Shown: positions 17,779 to 26,464, numbered from the stretch's first letter. The stretch: DNA of 44,276 bases from Thermogemmatispora onikobensis (GCF_001748285.1 NZ_BDGT01000041.1:1-44276), one strand, 5' to 3'. Notes: a model not told the origin generated them from the sequence alone. Numbers and translations: made by a program.

Positions 17779-17818
17779 CAAGCAGGGAACTGAGCCGAAT
17801 CTCTTTCTGCCCTGCTTG
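17779..17818 (+). terminator. Hairpin terminator of mscL
   Basis: Perfect 9-bp arms, 17779-17787 and 17810-17818, with a 22-base loop. A TATTTT tract follows about ten bases later. It sits between mscL and the next promoter at 17865. Confidence 0.5.
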
Positions 17819-17864
17819 AGAAGGGAGTATTTTCTGCCTCCTTCCTCGCCTGGCAGGAGATTCG

Positions 17865-17873
17865 TGCTATACT
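17865..17873 (+). promoter_or_regulatory. Extended -10 promoter for apt
   Basis: TGCTATACT is an extended -10 element (TATACT at 17868-17873). No convincing -35 is seen. The predicted transcript starts near 17880 and runs about 284 bases before apt. Confidence 0.5.
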
Positions 17874-17879
17874 AATCTA

Positions 17880-18163
17880 CGGAATCCGAGGGCAATGCTA
17901 AGCGTGTGATCAGGCAAACGCCAGGTCAGAGGAGGGCCAAAGCTGGGACAGAAGCGCCTGTCTGGGTCAGGCCAACCCAGTGGCGGCCTGGCCGCGAGCA
18001 GAGCGGGTTACTCTCTCTGCTGGCCCGCGAAGGGAACGGCGCAGTAGACCGGCGTGGCCTGGTCACTTCTGTGCTAGGCCAGTTGTGGATTCGCTAGGCC
18101 CGCAAGCCCTGGAGAGGCGGCCTGACTTAGTTCTTTGTTGAGGAAGGAAACGGAGCGCTTAGG
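17880..18163 (+). other. Long G+C-rich structured leader of apt
   Basis: About 284 bases without a gene lie between the predicted start site and the apt ATG. Local hairpins are visible: GACAG/CTGTC with a 6-base loop near 17947-17962, CAGGCC/GGCCTG near 17971-17993, and GCAGAG/CTCTGC near 17999-18022. I do not recognise a known riboswitch core. Such length is unusual for a purine salvage gene and could host RNA-level control. Confidence 0.35.
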
Positions 18164-18703
18164 ATGTCATCGTCATCTGCGTCGGGGCCACTACGGCTGG
18201 AAGACTGGATTAGAGATATTCCCGATTTCCCTCAGAAGGGCGTGCTCTTTCGCGATATTACCCCCCTTCTGCAAAATCCCGAGGCTTTCCGCGCCGCCAT
18301 CGATCGCCTGGCAGCCCATTACTCCGGTGCGGGCATTCAGACCGTCGTTGGCGTCGAATCCCGAGGCTTTATTTTCGCCGCCCCCCTGGCCTACTTGCTC
18401 GGCTGCGGCTTCGTTCCAGTGCGTAAGTTCGGCAAGCTGCCAGCGAAGACGGTCAGCGTGGAGTACGCTCTGGAGTACGGGACCAATATTGTCGAGATGC
18501 ATACCGACGCCATTAAGCCAGGCGAGCGGGTGCTGATCGTCGATGACCTGCTGGCCACCGGCGGGACCGTCTCAGCGGCAATGGAGCTGGTCGAGAAGCT
18601 GGGCGGCCATATCGCCGGCATAGCTTTTCTGGTCGAGCTGACCTATCTGAAGGGCCGTGAGCGCCTCAAGGGCTACGATGTCTTTGCCCTGATCAAGTAT
18701 TAG
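18164..18703 (+). CDS. apt: Adenine phosphoribosyltransferase
   Basis: The 179-residue length is normal for the family. It catalyses adenine plus PRPP to AMP plus pyrophosphate in purine salvage, in the cytoplasm. The PRPP-binding signature VLIVDDLLATGGT is at residues 123-135, and IPDFPQKGVLFRDITPLL near 19-36 and VGVESRGFIF at 62-71 are typical Apt blocks. The ATG at 18164 is preceded by GGAAGGAAACGGAG, which gives a usable binding site. It appears monocistronic, with the extended -10 promoter far upstream. The gene looks intact. Confidence 0.96.
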   Translation: MSSSSASGPLRLEDWIRDIPDFPQKGVLFRDITPLLQNPEAFRAAIDRLAAHYSGAGIQTVVGVESRGFIFAAPLAYLLGCGFVPVRKFGKLPAKTVSVEYALEYGTNIVEMHTDAIKPGERVLIVDDLLATGGTVSAAMELVEKLGGHIAGIAFLVELTYLKGRERLKGYDVFALIKY

Positions 18704-19020
18704 GGAGAGAGGGGAACGAGCCAGCCGGGCCGGGCCGGGCCGGAGCGGAGAGGAGCACCCAGGACTGTGAGATGCGGAGCCAGGGACCCCTGCCTACGCT
18801 CTTCTTCTCTCCGCTCACCCTGCTTCAAGGTCACCGGACGAGTGGAGTGGGGAGCCCGGGCGCTTCCCAGCCGCCTCCGCTCCCACTCCTGGAGGATCGC
18901 TGTGCCTCTTCCCTACGCGCCTTGCCTTGCGTCTCTCAGCCCACTCCCCCGCGTCCTCTCCTGCCTGGCTCTCTGAGCAGGCGCAACTGCTAACGACTAC
19001 GCTCGCCGCGCTCTTCGCTA
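18704..19020. other. Convergent gap with four tandem GCCGG copies
   Basis: This 317-base gap separates apt (plus) from the minus-strand membrane protein at 19021, so the genes converge. It begins with a G+C-rich stretch containing GCCGG four times in tandem at 18724-18743. No gene, promoter or clear bidirectional terminator is visible in the rest. Confidence 0.5.
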
Positions 19021-19332
19021 TCAGATGGAGCGTCTCCCGCCAGCGATGAGTTCAACGAGGAGCAAGAGCAGGGAGGCCCCAAGAAAAGCGACCAGCGTCG
19101 TCCCCAGAAAGTGAAAGGTCTCGTTGATGCCTAGCAGGCTCATCAAAAAGCCGCCGATGACAGCCCCTACCAACCCAACACAGATGTCGAGCAGACACCC
19201 CATTCCTTGCCCACGTACCAGCTTTGCCGCCAGGAAGCCAGCTATCAGTCCGACCAACAACCAGGCGAGCAGCTCGCCCGGATAGAGGTGAACGTGTCCC
19301 AGACCTGGGTGAAAGCTAATTCCATCCATCAT
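19021..19332 (-). CDS. GlsB/YeaQ/YmgE-type small membrane protein
   Basis: The 103-residue protein has three hydrophobic helices. Its middle holds the family pattern: GLIAGFLAAKLVRGQGMG, then a short Asp-containing turn and GLVGAVIGGFL. This family (sometimes called transglycosylase-associated) is found as small stress-linked membrane proteins; no enzymatic role is established. The N-terminus is about 20 residues longer than usual. The ATG at 19332 (or the next codon, also ATG) has AGGAGAGA about nine bases upstream. Confidence 0.85.
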   Translation of the reverse strand: MMDGISFHPGLGHVHLYPGELLAWLLVGLIAGFLAAKLVRGQGMGCLLDICVGLVGAVIGGFLMSLLGINETFHFLGTTLVAFLGASLLLLLVELIAGGRRSI

Positions 19333-19570
19333 GAAAGGCCTTTCTCTCCTTCTGCCAATGTCTTGCGCTGCCGGGTACCGCAGGCCGGCGCAGGCTCACT
19401 CACAACCGGCCAGAATGCCCTGCCTGCTCCGCGGGCTGGTGCACTTCACTGGCCCCAGGCAACGGTTGCCACGCCTCTCGCGGATATGATACCCTACGAA
19501 GGCATGGCTCTTTCCTTTGCTTTTCTTCTCCATTCCGCTCTACGTATGAGAACGACAGGAGTCGCAGACG

Positions 19571-20932
19571 ATGTCTTCCAGGCCCGATCTCTCTCAGGAT
19601 ACCGCTCACTCTGCCGATAGCATGGGAGATGGGCCAGCAGACAACCCGCAGGGGAACCAGAGCGGCAGGCCGCAGCTCTTGACCTGGTTGCAGCTTCCCC
19701 GCGATGTCTATCTACTGCTGTTCTACACCCTCGGCAAGGGCTTTCAGCTGACCATTGGGACGCTCGATATCAATTACTATGCCCATAGTCTGGGCTACCA
19801 ACCGGACTTTATTGGACTGCTGAGCGCCATGCCAGCTCTCGGCTCACTGGTCAGTGCGGTCCCTAGCGGGATGTTGGCCGATCGGCTGGGCTATAAGCCT
19901 GTCCTCCTGGCTTCGGCTTTGTTGACACCCCTCTTTCTGGCGCTGATCGGCCTGACTTCCGCGGCCCCTCTCCTGCTGCTGGCCGCTTTTCTCCAGGGAG
20001 TGGTCTCAACCGCTTTTTGGGTGACGAACATTCCTTTGCTGATCGAGAAGACCAGCGAGGAGCGGCGCGTGGGAGTGCTGGCCCTCAATAGCTTTCTGCT
20101 CCTGGGCGTTGGCTCCCTGGGCAATCTGCTCGGCGGCGCTATTCCCGAGCTGGCAGCCAGCCTGCTGCAGGTGAGCGCAAACAGTGTTCTGGCTCTGCGC
20201 TGGGGTGTGCTGAGCGCTTCATTGGTGAGCGTGCTCTTCGGCTTGCCTCTCTGGTTGCTACAACCTACGCCGCCGCGAGCCTCTCGCCGCACCACAGCCC
20301 CGGCAACCGGTGCCCCGGCCCCACCACCTTCCAACAAGTCTGCCCCTGCAGAGCAGAGGGAGCGCTTCCCTCTGGCGGTCTTTGCCCAGCTCCTGGTGCC
20401 CGACCTGATCTTCAATATGGGCGAGGGGGCTGTCGTTGCCCTGATCCAGCTCTTCTTTGTGCTGCGCTTCTCTTTGCTGCCAGGACCACTCGGGCTGATT
20501 TTTACGATCTCTGGCCTGGCCGGCGGCCTCTTTTCGCTGACGGCCCCGCTCTTCGTGCATCGCTGGAGCAAGATCGGCATTATCACAACAGTGATGTATA
20601 TCAGCGCCCCGCTAATGCTCTTGATTGGATATTCTCCCATCATGTTGATCGCTGTACTCGGCGAGTACATACGTTCGTTTCTACGCCAATTGATCGAGCC
20701 GGTCTATACAGCTTTTGCAATGGAGCAAGTCTCTGCACGCTATCGCGGCACGCTGAGCGGCTTCTATTCGGTAACCTGGAGTATTGGCTATAGCCTGGGG
20801 CCAACTCTGGCCGGTTGGTTACAGACCTCCGTCAATCTCTCCGCCGCCTTTCTCTTTGCGGCTATTTGTCTGGTGATCGCTGCCAGTCTGCTCCTGGCGG
20901 CCTTTGGACGGCGGTCTGCGCGCCTGAGCTAA
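19571..20932 (+). CDS. MFS transporter
   Basis: The 453-residue protein has about 12 hydrophobic helices in two halves, split by a polar loop rich in Pro, Ala and Thr near residues 232-260. A typical MFS loop between helices 2 and 3 is visible (GMLADRLGYKPVLL, close to the family G-x3-D-RxGRR pattern). The N-terminal 40 residues are polar and probably cytoplasmic. The substrate cannot be predicted from sequence alone. The ATG at 19571 has AGGAG 11 bases upstream. The gene stands alone, with no regulator beside it. Confidence 0.88.
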   Translation: MSSRPDLSQDTAHSADSMGDGPADNPQGNQSGRPQLLTWLQLPRDVYLLLFYTLGKGFQLTIGTLDINYYAHSLGYQPDFIGLLSAMPALGSLVSAVPSGMLADRLGYKPVLLASALLTPLFLALIGLTSAAPLLLLAAFLQGVVSTAFWVTNIPLLIEKTSEERRVGVLALNSFLLLGVGSLGNLLGGAIPELAASLLQVSANSVLALRWGVLSASLVSVLFGLPLWLLQPTPPRASRRTTAPATGAPAPPPSNKSAPAEQRERFPLAVFAQLLVPDLIFNMGEGAVVALIQLFFVLRFSLLPGPLGLIFTISGLAGGLFSLTAPLFVHRWSKIGIITTVMYISAPLMLLIGYSPIMLIAVLGEYIRSFLRQLIEPVYTAFAMEQVSARYRGTLSGFYSVTWSIGYSLGPTLAGWLQTSVNLSAAFLFAAICLVIAASLLLAAFGRRSARLS

Positions 20933-21062
20933 GGCAAGGGCCAGCCGGGCAGGCAAGGAGCTACAGAAATTCGCCGCCGCTCTCGGGACCCGGGACAGGC
21001 TGGCGCACCGCTCGGAGGCGGTCGGCCAGAGAGAGTTTCTTCCTGTTGCTCTGCGGCCAACG

Positions 21063-21092
21063 GTGACAGGAACACCAATTTTAGGGTATCAT
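21063..21092 (+). promoter_or_regulatory. Promoter for the TgpA-type gene cluster
   Basis: GTGACA at 21063-21068 and TATCAT at 21087-21092 are 18 bases apart, each matching five of six consensus positions. The leader to the chosen ATG at 21312 would be about 210 bases; apart from this promoter the 379-base gap from 20933 to 21311 shows nothing else distinct. Confidence 0.5.
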
Positions 21093-21311
21093 TAGGAAAG
21101 GTTCATCGAGGGAAAGGAGCCTGTAACAGGCAGATGCCTTTCTCTTCTCTTGCTGCTCGCAAGAGCAGTACTTTCTCGTTCCTCTGGCTCGGGTAGAGGA
21201 CGGGAGAGAGAACGGAGTCATTTAGGGCACGAAGGTTCTACCATTGGCATCCATCGAGGCCGTTGCCGATCGAGCCGGGATAGCGTTCGTTGGATCAGGA
21301 GCCATTTTGTC

Positions 21312-23768
21312 ATGAAACCAGGTCAGGCCGCTTCTTCTCCTCCTGCAGAGGCTGCTCACGAGCGAGAGCACTGGGCGGTGGGGACAGAGGCGAGGAGGGG
21401 GGCCAGCGTCAATGGCTTCCGTCCAACGCTGGCGAACACACCCACGGTCTCCAGGTCTGCTGCCCCTGCCACACCACTGCCAGTTCGCTCCTCCAGGCTC
21501 GCACTGGTACCCGCAGAAGGCTGGTGGCCATTGGGGCTGGTGGCCATTGCGCTCTTTGCTCTGGTGCTGGCGGTTCTCTCGGCCAATTGGGTGGCCGGAA
21601 CCTGGATTCTGCTCTGGAGCGCCCCTTTGGGCCTGCTGGCCGGCTTCCTGGTGGCCAAGAGCCGCTCATTGCCTCAGCCGCTGCTGCATCTTGCAGCTTT
21701 TTTCTTCGGCTACTGGCTGGCTTTTGCCCTCACGGCGGGCGCCGCCCTGCATACTTCCTGGACCATGCTGCTCAACGACCTCCAGGCAGTGCTGAGCAGC
21801 GGCAGCGGGCCTGGCCTGGCAGTGGTTTCCAGTGAGCATATTTTTCTGCTGTACCTCTGCTTCCTCAGCTTCTTTTTAGGTTACCTGGGAAGCTGGCTGA
21901 CCTATCGCGCACGTCTGCCCTGGTTGGTAGCCTTGACCTATTGCTCGATTATGCTGGTCAATCTCCAGTATAGCCGCCAGGCTTCTCCCCTGCTGTTGCC
22001 AGTCATGCTCGGCGCGCTCTTGCTTCTGATCAGTCGCCTGCATCTGGCGACGCTGCTCGACGACTGGCATAGCCTGGGCCTCACCGCCGATCGTTCCTGG
22101 CTGCGCTCCTTGTTGAGACGTAATCTGGCGCTGACCTCCCTGTTCATGCTTGTGTCCCTGCTGCCTGCGCTGCTTCTCCCTCCGCTCATGCAACCAGGCT
22201 GGGGAAGCCACTTGTGGCAAAATGTCGACGCTCTGGTTGGCAAGCTCCTTCATCAGCGCCTGATTGGCTCAGGGCCATCCCCCCAGGTGCCCTCGCTAGA
22301 TGCCACTGTTTTCTTCGGCGATCGCCTGACGGTCAGCGGCTCGGTCTCTTTGCCAGTGGGGAGTGTGCTGGAATATAGTGGCAGCGCTGCCCCGGCCTAT
22401 CTGGAGGCGGTGACCTATAACCAGTTCGATGGGCACAGCTGGACGTCGAGCACGCAGACCTCGGCCACTCGCTTCGCTGCGGGTCAACCGCTACCGGCTG
22501 ATACGGCTTCCGGCCACTACCGGCAGGTCAGTGCGCAGATCCACCTGCTCCAGGTTCCTCAGAGCAAGCATCACTATCTGTTCGCCCCGCCGCAGCCGGC
22601 TCGCTTCAGCGTCCCAGTCGTGATCTACGGCAAAGGTCTGGTGAGCGCCTGGGCTCAGCAGGCGCCCCTCTATCCCGATGAGCGCTACACGGTGCTGGTG
22701 CGCGTGCCGCAGATCGATGCAGCGGCCCTGGCGCGCGTTCCTTTGCTCTCGGCAGATCCGGGCTACTGGCAGAGCGATCCGGCCCTGTCTGTTCTGGAAC
22801 GCGACTATCTGCAGCTGCCAGCCAGCCTGCCCCACAAGCTGATGCAGACGGCCCTGGAGTGGACGCGAGGGACAAGCAATGCCTTTGAGGCGATGCAACA
22901 GCTGGAGAGCCACCTGAGCGATCCACGCCAGTTTAGCTATTCGATCAATAATCCGCCGATCCCCGCGCATACCGATGTGGTGAGCTGGCTGCTCCAGACA
23001 CATACAGGCTATTGCACCTACTATGCCAGCGCGATGGTGGTGCTGGCACGCTTGCTGGGCATGCCAGCACGCATCGTGGTGGGCTTTAGCCAGGGCCATT
23101 TCGATGCCGGGCGCCAGGTCTGGGTGGTGAATGGCAGCGACGCCCACAGCTGGGTCCAGGTCTACTTTGCAGGCCAGGGCTGGATCGACTTCGATCCGAC
23201 GCCCGGCTTCGCTCTCGGTCCGGCCTTCTCGGGAACCCCAACCCCTTCGTCGTCGCCTTCTGCATCCAACGGCACCCCTACTACAGCGGGCAGCCAGCCC
23301 AATCAGAAAGGTTCCGTCACGCCTCCAGCAGGCGATCACCGCGCCGAGGCTCCCCGCGGCCCTTTCCAGCAGGTTCTGTCTTTCCCCTGGCTGCTACTGA
23401 CGCTGCTGGCTTCCACGGGCCTGGGCCTGCTGCTCCTGCTGCTCACTGGCATACGTAGCAGGAGACGTCGGCTCGCCGCTCAGCTGAGCCCGGTGGCTCG
23501 ACTCTTCTGGCGCCTGTGCCGCCTGGCGAGCCTGGCCGGCTTCCGACCACGCTCCTGGCAGACACCGTACGAGTATAGCGCCCGCCTGAGCCGCGCTATG
23601 CCGGAAGCCGCCCTCCCGCTGCGTCGATTGACCGAGCTATTCGTACGCGAGCGCTGGGCCCCTCCCTACGAGCCAGTGAGCGCCTCCGACAGGTCCGACG
23701 AGCTGGAACGCCTGTGGCCGCCTCTGCGCCGCGCTCTCTTGCGTCTCTGGCTGCGTCGCTTGGGCTGA
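21312..23768 (+). CDS. TgpA-type transglutaminase-like membrane protein
   Basis: The start chosen is the ATG at 21312, with AGGAG ten bases upstream; an in-frame upstream ATG at 21150 would add an Arg-rich, unlikely N-terminus. The 818-residue protein has a cluster of N-terminal transmembrane helices (DUF3488-like, about 60-270). An extracytoplasmic transglutaminase core follows with catalytic Cys568 (GYCTYYASAMV), His612 (DAHSWVQV) and Asp628 (FDPTPG). Then come a Ser/Thr/Pro linker, another helix near 690-715 and a DUF4129-like cytoplasmic tail. TgpA-like enzymes may cross-link or process envelope proteins. The three catalytic residues are intact. It heads a run of three co-directional genes. 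Confidence 0.92.
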   Translation: MKPGQAASSPPAEAAHEREHWAVGTEARRGASVNGFRPTLANTPTVSRSAAPATPLPVRSSRLALVPAEGWWPLGLVAIALFALVLAVLSANWVAGTWILLWSAPLGLLAGFLVAKSRSLPQPLLHLAAFFFGYWLAFALTAGAALHTSWTMLLNDLQAVLSSGSGPGLAVVSSEHIFLLYLCFLSFFLGYLGSWLTYRARLPWLVALTYCSIMLVNLQYSRQASPLLLPVMLGALLLLISRLHLATLLDDWHSLGLTADRSWLRSLLRRNLALTSLFMLVSLLPALLLPPLMQPGWGSHLWQNVDALVGKLLHQRLIGSGPSPQVPSLDATVFFGDRLTVSGSVSLPVGSVLEYSGSAAPAYLEAVTYNQFDGHSWTSSTQTSATRFAAGQPLPADTASGHYRQVSAQIHLLQVPQSKHHYLFAPPQPARFSVPVVIYGKGLVSAWAQQAPLYPDERYTVLVRVPQIDAAALARVPLLSADPGYWQSDPALSVLERDYLQLPASLPHKLMQTALEWTRGTSNAFEAMQQLESHLSDPRQFSYSINNPPIPAHTDVVSWLLQTHTGYCTYYASAMVVLARLLGMPARIVVGFSQGHFDAGRQVWVVNGSDAHSWVQVYFAGQGWIDFDPTPGFALGPAFSGTPTPSSSPSASNGTPTTAGSQPNQKGSVTPPAGDHRAEAPRGPFQQVLSFPWLLLTLLASTGLGLLLLLLTGIRSRRRRLAAQLSPVARLFWRLCRLASLAGFRPRSWQTPYEYSARLSRAMPEAALPLRRLTELFVRERWAPPYEPVSASDRSDELERLWPPLRRALLRLWLRRLG

Positions 23769-23910
23769 GGTCGCCACCTCCTCTCTCTCTTCTTTGATTA
23801 AGAGAGATAAATTTACCGTCTTATGTTACCAAAGATCGAATAAAACGTTCTCCCAAATAGAAAGTGCGCTGAAAGCAGTAGTAACGAGAACGGTGGTTGA
23901 GGAAGTGGAA

Positions 23911-24972
23911 GTGGAGAGGAGATCTGAGCGAGGCAGAAACCAGGTTGACGTCTCTGAGGATGAGGAACAGGCGCCGCCTGTGCCAATTGTGGAAGGAACC
24001 TGTGGCTGGGGCCGACTCTTTCAGCTCTACCCCGATCATCTGCGGGTGCACGGCGCGGTCTACGAGCTGCGTCACCTGACCGAGATTCGCCCGGTCTATC
24101 GCTCTCTGCTGGGTTTGCCCTCGGCTCGCCTGGAGTTGACCTTTGGTCAGCAACGCGTGATTCTGCGCGGGATTGCGGCAGTGGAGGATGTGCGCAAGAT
24201 GGTGGATTATCTGCAGCGCACCTGCCCGCGGGCGCGCTTGCTGGCAGCCCCTGGCCATGAACCAGGTCCGACCGAGAGCGCAGGCGCGGGCGTGGGCGCG
24301 AATGTTGATCCGGCTGCAGCAGAGACGACTATCCCCCTGGCCGCCAGGGAAACGCCGACTGCCCTCATGCGGGCACTGGCCCCGACAGGCTGGCAGATGG
24401 CTCGCCGCGAGTTGTTGCAGCGCCGCCGGGCCCGCCTCCAGGAGGAGCGCGAGCGGCGCCAGGAGGCCACGCTCTCCCGGCAACCCGGACGGCGCTTCCC
24501 ACTCAAGGACCCGCTACCGCCTGTCCAGGTTCCCATTCGCCTGGCCTACGGAGAGCGCGCTTACTATTGCTGCCAGGCCACCCTCTGCAATGAGCAGCTC
24601 CGTCCTTTTGCCCCCCCAGAAGAGGCTGTACGTGACCACGGCCTGCTGATTCTCACCGATCGCCGCCTGATCTATCTGGGGCGCCGCTGTCAGGTTCTGC
24701 TTGGCTACGACCATTTGCTGCAGGTGAGCCGTCAGCGGAACGGGGTGGCTTTCCTGGCCGATCACTGGCGGCGCCGCGAGCTGTTTACAATGCGCCGCCC
24801 CCTGGAATGCGTGCTGTGCCTGGAGAAGCTGCTATGGCGCTTTCAGCAGGAGCGCCAGCTCTCGACGTTGATGAGCGTTGAGTTAGAAGAGCAGGATGAG
24901 GAAGAGGCCAATCCCCATCATGAGGCCCGCCAGCCAGAGCAGCGCACCGGCAGCGAGCCGGTGACGCGCTAG
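23911..24972 (+). CDS. Unknown protein with two PH-like segments
   Basis: No ATG is suitably placed. The GTG at 23911 has GAGGA about six bases upstream and gives 353 residues. An upstream TTG at 23794 would add A+T-rich codons unlike the rest and has no binding site. Two similar segments look like bacterial PH-type beta-sandwiches ending in a helix: about 25-110 (HLRVHGAVYELRHLTEI to VRKMVDYLQR) and about 240-310 (LLILTDRRLIYLGRRC to LEKLLWRF). Between them is an Arg/Glu-rich coiled segment. There is no signal or transmembrane helix, so it is probably cytoplasmic, perhaps at the membrane. It lies 142 bases after the TgpA-type gene. Confidence 0.7.
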   Translation: MERRSERGRNQVDVSEDEEQAPPVPIVEGTCGWGRLFQLYPDHLRVHGAVYELRHLTEIRPVYRSLLGLPSARLELTFGQQRVILRGIAAVEDVRKMVDYLQRTCPRARLLAAPGHEPGPTESAGAGVGANVDPAAAETTIPLAARETPTALMRALAPTGWQMARRELLQRRRARLQEERERRQEATLSRQPGRRFPLKDPLPPVQVPIRLAYGERAYYCCQATLCNEQLRPFAPPEEAVRDHGLLILTDRRLIYLGRRCQVLLGYDHLLQVSRQRNGVAFLADHWRRRELFTMRRPLECVLCLEKLLWRFQQERQLSTLMSVELEEQDEEEANPHHEARQPEQRTGSEPVTR

Positions 24973-25017
24973 AGTGGCCAGGTAGAGGCAGAGAAGAGGA
25001 GAGGAGCGAGCATCAGC

Positions 25018-25824
25018 ATGCTGGATACGGTGATGGCCCTGTGGAACCGCGGCTGTGCTTTGCGCTTCCTGCTGCTCACGCTGTTAGCGCTAGCAATCCT
25101 GCTAAGCTTTGGTCTGCCGATCTGGCTGGGTAATCAGCAAAGTCGGTCGCTCCCCTCCCAATCTCCAGCAGAGGGAGCACTGGCAGCTCAGACGCAGGGG
25201 CACATTGGCGAAAGCACCATGACGGTGCCCCTCCCACCCAGCATGACGCCGCCGGTCCAGATTGGTTCCACCCAGCCAGAAAGCAAGCTGAATATTCCGC
25301 CGTTTCCTCCCTGCAGCAGTCCCCTAACCATGCCGCAGCCGGGACCAACGGCCCTGCCTGTGGTCACGCCTACGGTCCACCCTCAACCACATCCTACGCC
25401 ACGGCCTCGACCATCTCCATCGCCTTCGCCCCAACCACAGCCCTCGCCGATACCGGCGCCTTCTCCTTCACCAACGCCAGCCCCAACGCCGACCCCCGCA
25501 CCCTCTCCTACGCCCACACCAACGCCGATACCCGCGCCTTCTCCTTCACCCACACCGCCTTCACCCACACCGACACCGACGCCTGCGCCTTCTCCCTCTC
25601 CTTCACCGCCCGCCCCCACAGCCACGCCTTCAGCTGCACCGACTCCATCACCAGACCCTGAGCCGACAGAAGCCCCTTTTCTGCCCACCACTCCCTCTGC
25701 CCACTCCACACTCACTCTCACCACGCGCCAAAAGCCCGCGCCGCTCGGGCACGAGCGCGGAGCAGCGGGTCAGCAAGCCAGCAGAACCGCCGCCCGAGCA
25801 ATGATCACACCAGGATCCAGATAA
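25018..25824 (+). CDS. Membrane-anchored proline/threonine/serine-rich protein
   Basis: The 268-residue protein has one N-terminal hydrophobic helix at about 16-38 and no lipobox. A polar stretch follows, then a long Pro/Thr/Ser-rich segment from about 118 to 218 built on PTP, PSP and PAP units with an imperfect 26-residue period. The C-terminus is basic and Ala-rich. It is likely anchored in the membrane with an extended rod reaching into or through the cell wall. The stop of the upstream gene is 45 bases away, so the two are probably co-transcribed. No enzymatic domain is seen. A surface substrate for the TgpA-type transglutaminase two genes upstream is only a guess. Confidence 0.7.
   Translation: MLDTVMALWNRGCALRFLLLTLLALAILLSFGLPIWLGNQQSRSLPSQSPAEGALAAQTQGHIGESTMTVPLPPSMTPPVQIGSTQPESKLNIPPFPPCSSPLTMPQPGPTALPVVTPTVHPQPHPTPRPRPSPSPSPQPQPSPIPAPSPSPTPAPTPTPAPSPTPTPTPIPAPSPSPTPPSPTPTPTPAPSPSPSPPAPTATPSAAPTPSPDPEPTEAPFLPTTPSAHSTLTLTTRQKPAPLGHERGAAGQQASRTAARAMITPGSR
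25380..25660 (+). repeat. Low-complexity repeats inside the proline-rich gene
   Basis: C-rich codon repeats encode the Pro/Thr/Ser rod. The block GCGCCTTCTCC recurs near 25456, 25534 and 25590, and the first two copies lie in a 78-base (26-codon) unit. Such tracts can change length by slippage. Confidence 0.7.
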
Positions 25825-25830
25825 TTGTCC

Positions 25831-25867
25831 AAAAAAACGCGGGATGAATGGTAGTACCATTCATCCC
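25831..25867 (-). terminator. Intrinsic terminator for the tRNA-Ser genes
   Basis: A perfect 12-bp stem (25841-25852 with 25856-25867) has a 3-base loop. Read on the minus strand it is followed by GCG and a run of seven T (25831-25837), the classical Rho-independent form. It lies 35 bases downstream of the tRNA-Ser(GGA) 3' end and may also stop the proline-rich gene arriving from the other side. Confidence 0.85.
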
Positions 25868-25901
25868 ACAACGATAGACTTTCTTGCTCACCGGGTTAGG
25901 C

Positions 25902-25990
25902 TGGCGGAGGAGGTGGGATTCGAACCCACGGGGGCTGTTAACCCCACACGATTTCCAGTCGTGCTCACTAGGCCACTATGAGACTCCTCC
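25902..25990 (-). tRNA. tRNA-Ser (anticodon GGA)
   Basis: On the minus strand the acceptor stem GGAGGAG (25984-25990) pairs with CTCCTCC (25906-25912). Discriminator G and an encoded CCA follow at 25905-25902. The anticodon loop CTGGAAA gives GGA at 25954-25956, reading UCC and UCU. The T-arm GGTTCGAATCCC-type sequence and a long variable arm are present, as expected for class II tRNA-Ser. Confidence 0.95.
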
Positions 25991-26121
25991 GTGGAGAACC
26001 GCCCCCCATGTCACTCACCTGCCGACGCAGCCTCCTCTTGCTCCCAACAGCGGCGTCAACAGGTAGACCAACATGGGAGTGACCCGCTTCGCCGAAGGGA
26101 GCGCCAGCGAGTCACTGCTTC

Positions 26122-26212
26122 TGGCGGAGAGAGTGGGATTCGAACCCACGAGGGTCTTTCGGACCCTACCGCTTTTCGAGAGCGGCTCAATCAACCACTC
26201 TGACATCTCTCC
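26122..26212 (-). tRNA. tRNA-Ser (anticodon CGA)
   Basis: On the minus strand GGAGAGA (26206-26212) pairs with TCTCTCC (26126-26132). Discriminator G and an encoded CCA occupy 26125-26122. The anticodon loop CTCGAAA gives CGA at 26176-26178, reading UCG. A long variable arm (AGGGTC/GACCCT) marks a serine tRNA. It lies 131 bases upstream of tRNA-Ser(GGA) on the same strand. Confidence 0.95.
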
Positions 26213-26219
26213 GGCGCAT

Positions 26220-26249
26220 AGTATATCACATTCCCCGGGCGGCTGACAA
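26220..26249 (-). promoter_or_regulatory. Strong promoter of the tRNA-Ser genes
   Basis: On the minus strand TTGTCA (26244-26249) and TGATATACT (an extended -10, TATACT at 26220-26225) are 18 bases apart. The start would fall near 26213, practically at the first base of tRNA-Ser(CGA), so its 5' leader would be very short. Confidence 0.7.
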
Positions 26250-26417
26250 GGGGGGAGAACACAACTGCAGCGAACCTTGCCAGCAGTGGGGGCATTTGCG
26301 CTATGCGCTGTCACTGGCCTCTTCAGTCAGGTTGCCAGCGAAAACCTGAGAACGAGAGCAGGAAGAGGCCAGCAGGTAGCAAGGCTTCCCATCCCAAAAG
26401 AAAAACACCACTGACCA

Positions 26418-26464
26418 GGGGGGAGCTTCCGGAAGGAGATCCTCCTGCCGGAGAAGCTCCCCTT
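26418..26464 (-). terminator. Long hairpin between the small unknown gene and the tRNAs
   Basis: GGGGAGCTT (26420-26428) pairs with 26454-26462, CCGG with CCGG inside it across a 2-base bulge, and AGGAG with CTCCT at the tip around an ATC loop. On the minus strand a TTTTTCTTTT tract follows about 15 bases downstream. It lies about 80 bases after the stop of the minus-strand gene at 26547. The other sequence between 26213 and 26546 holds only the tRNA promoter. Confidence 0.5.

Noticed and set aside
25380-25660. CRISPR-like repeats
   Set aside because: The repeats are in frame inside a Pro/Thr/Ser-rich coding region, differ in spacing and lack unique spacers.
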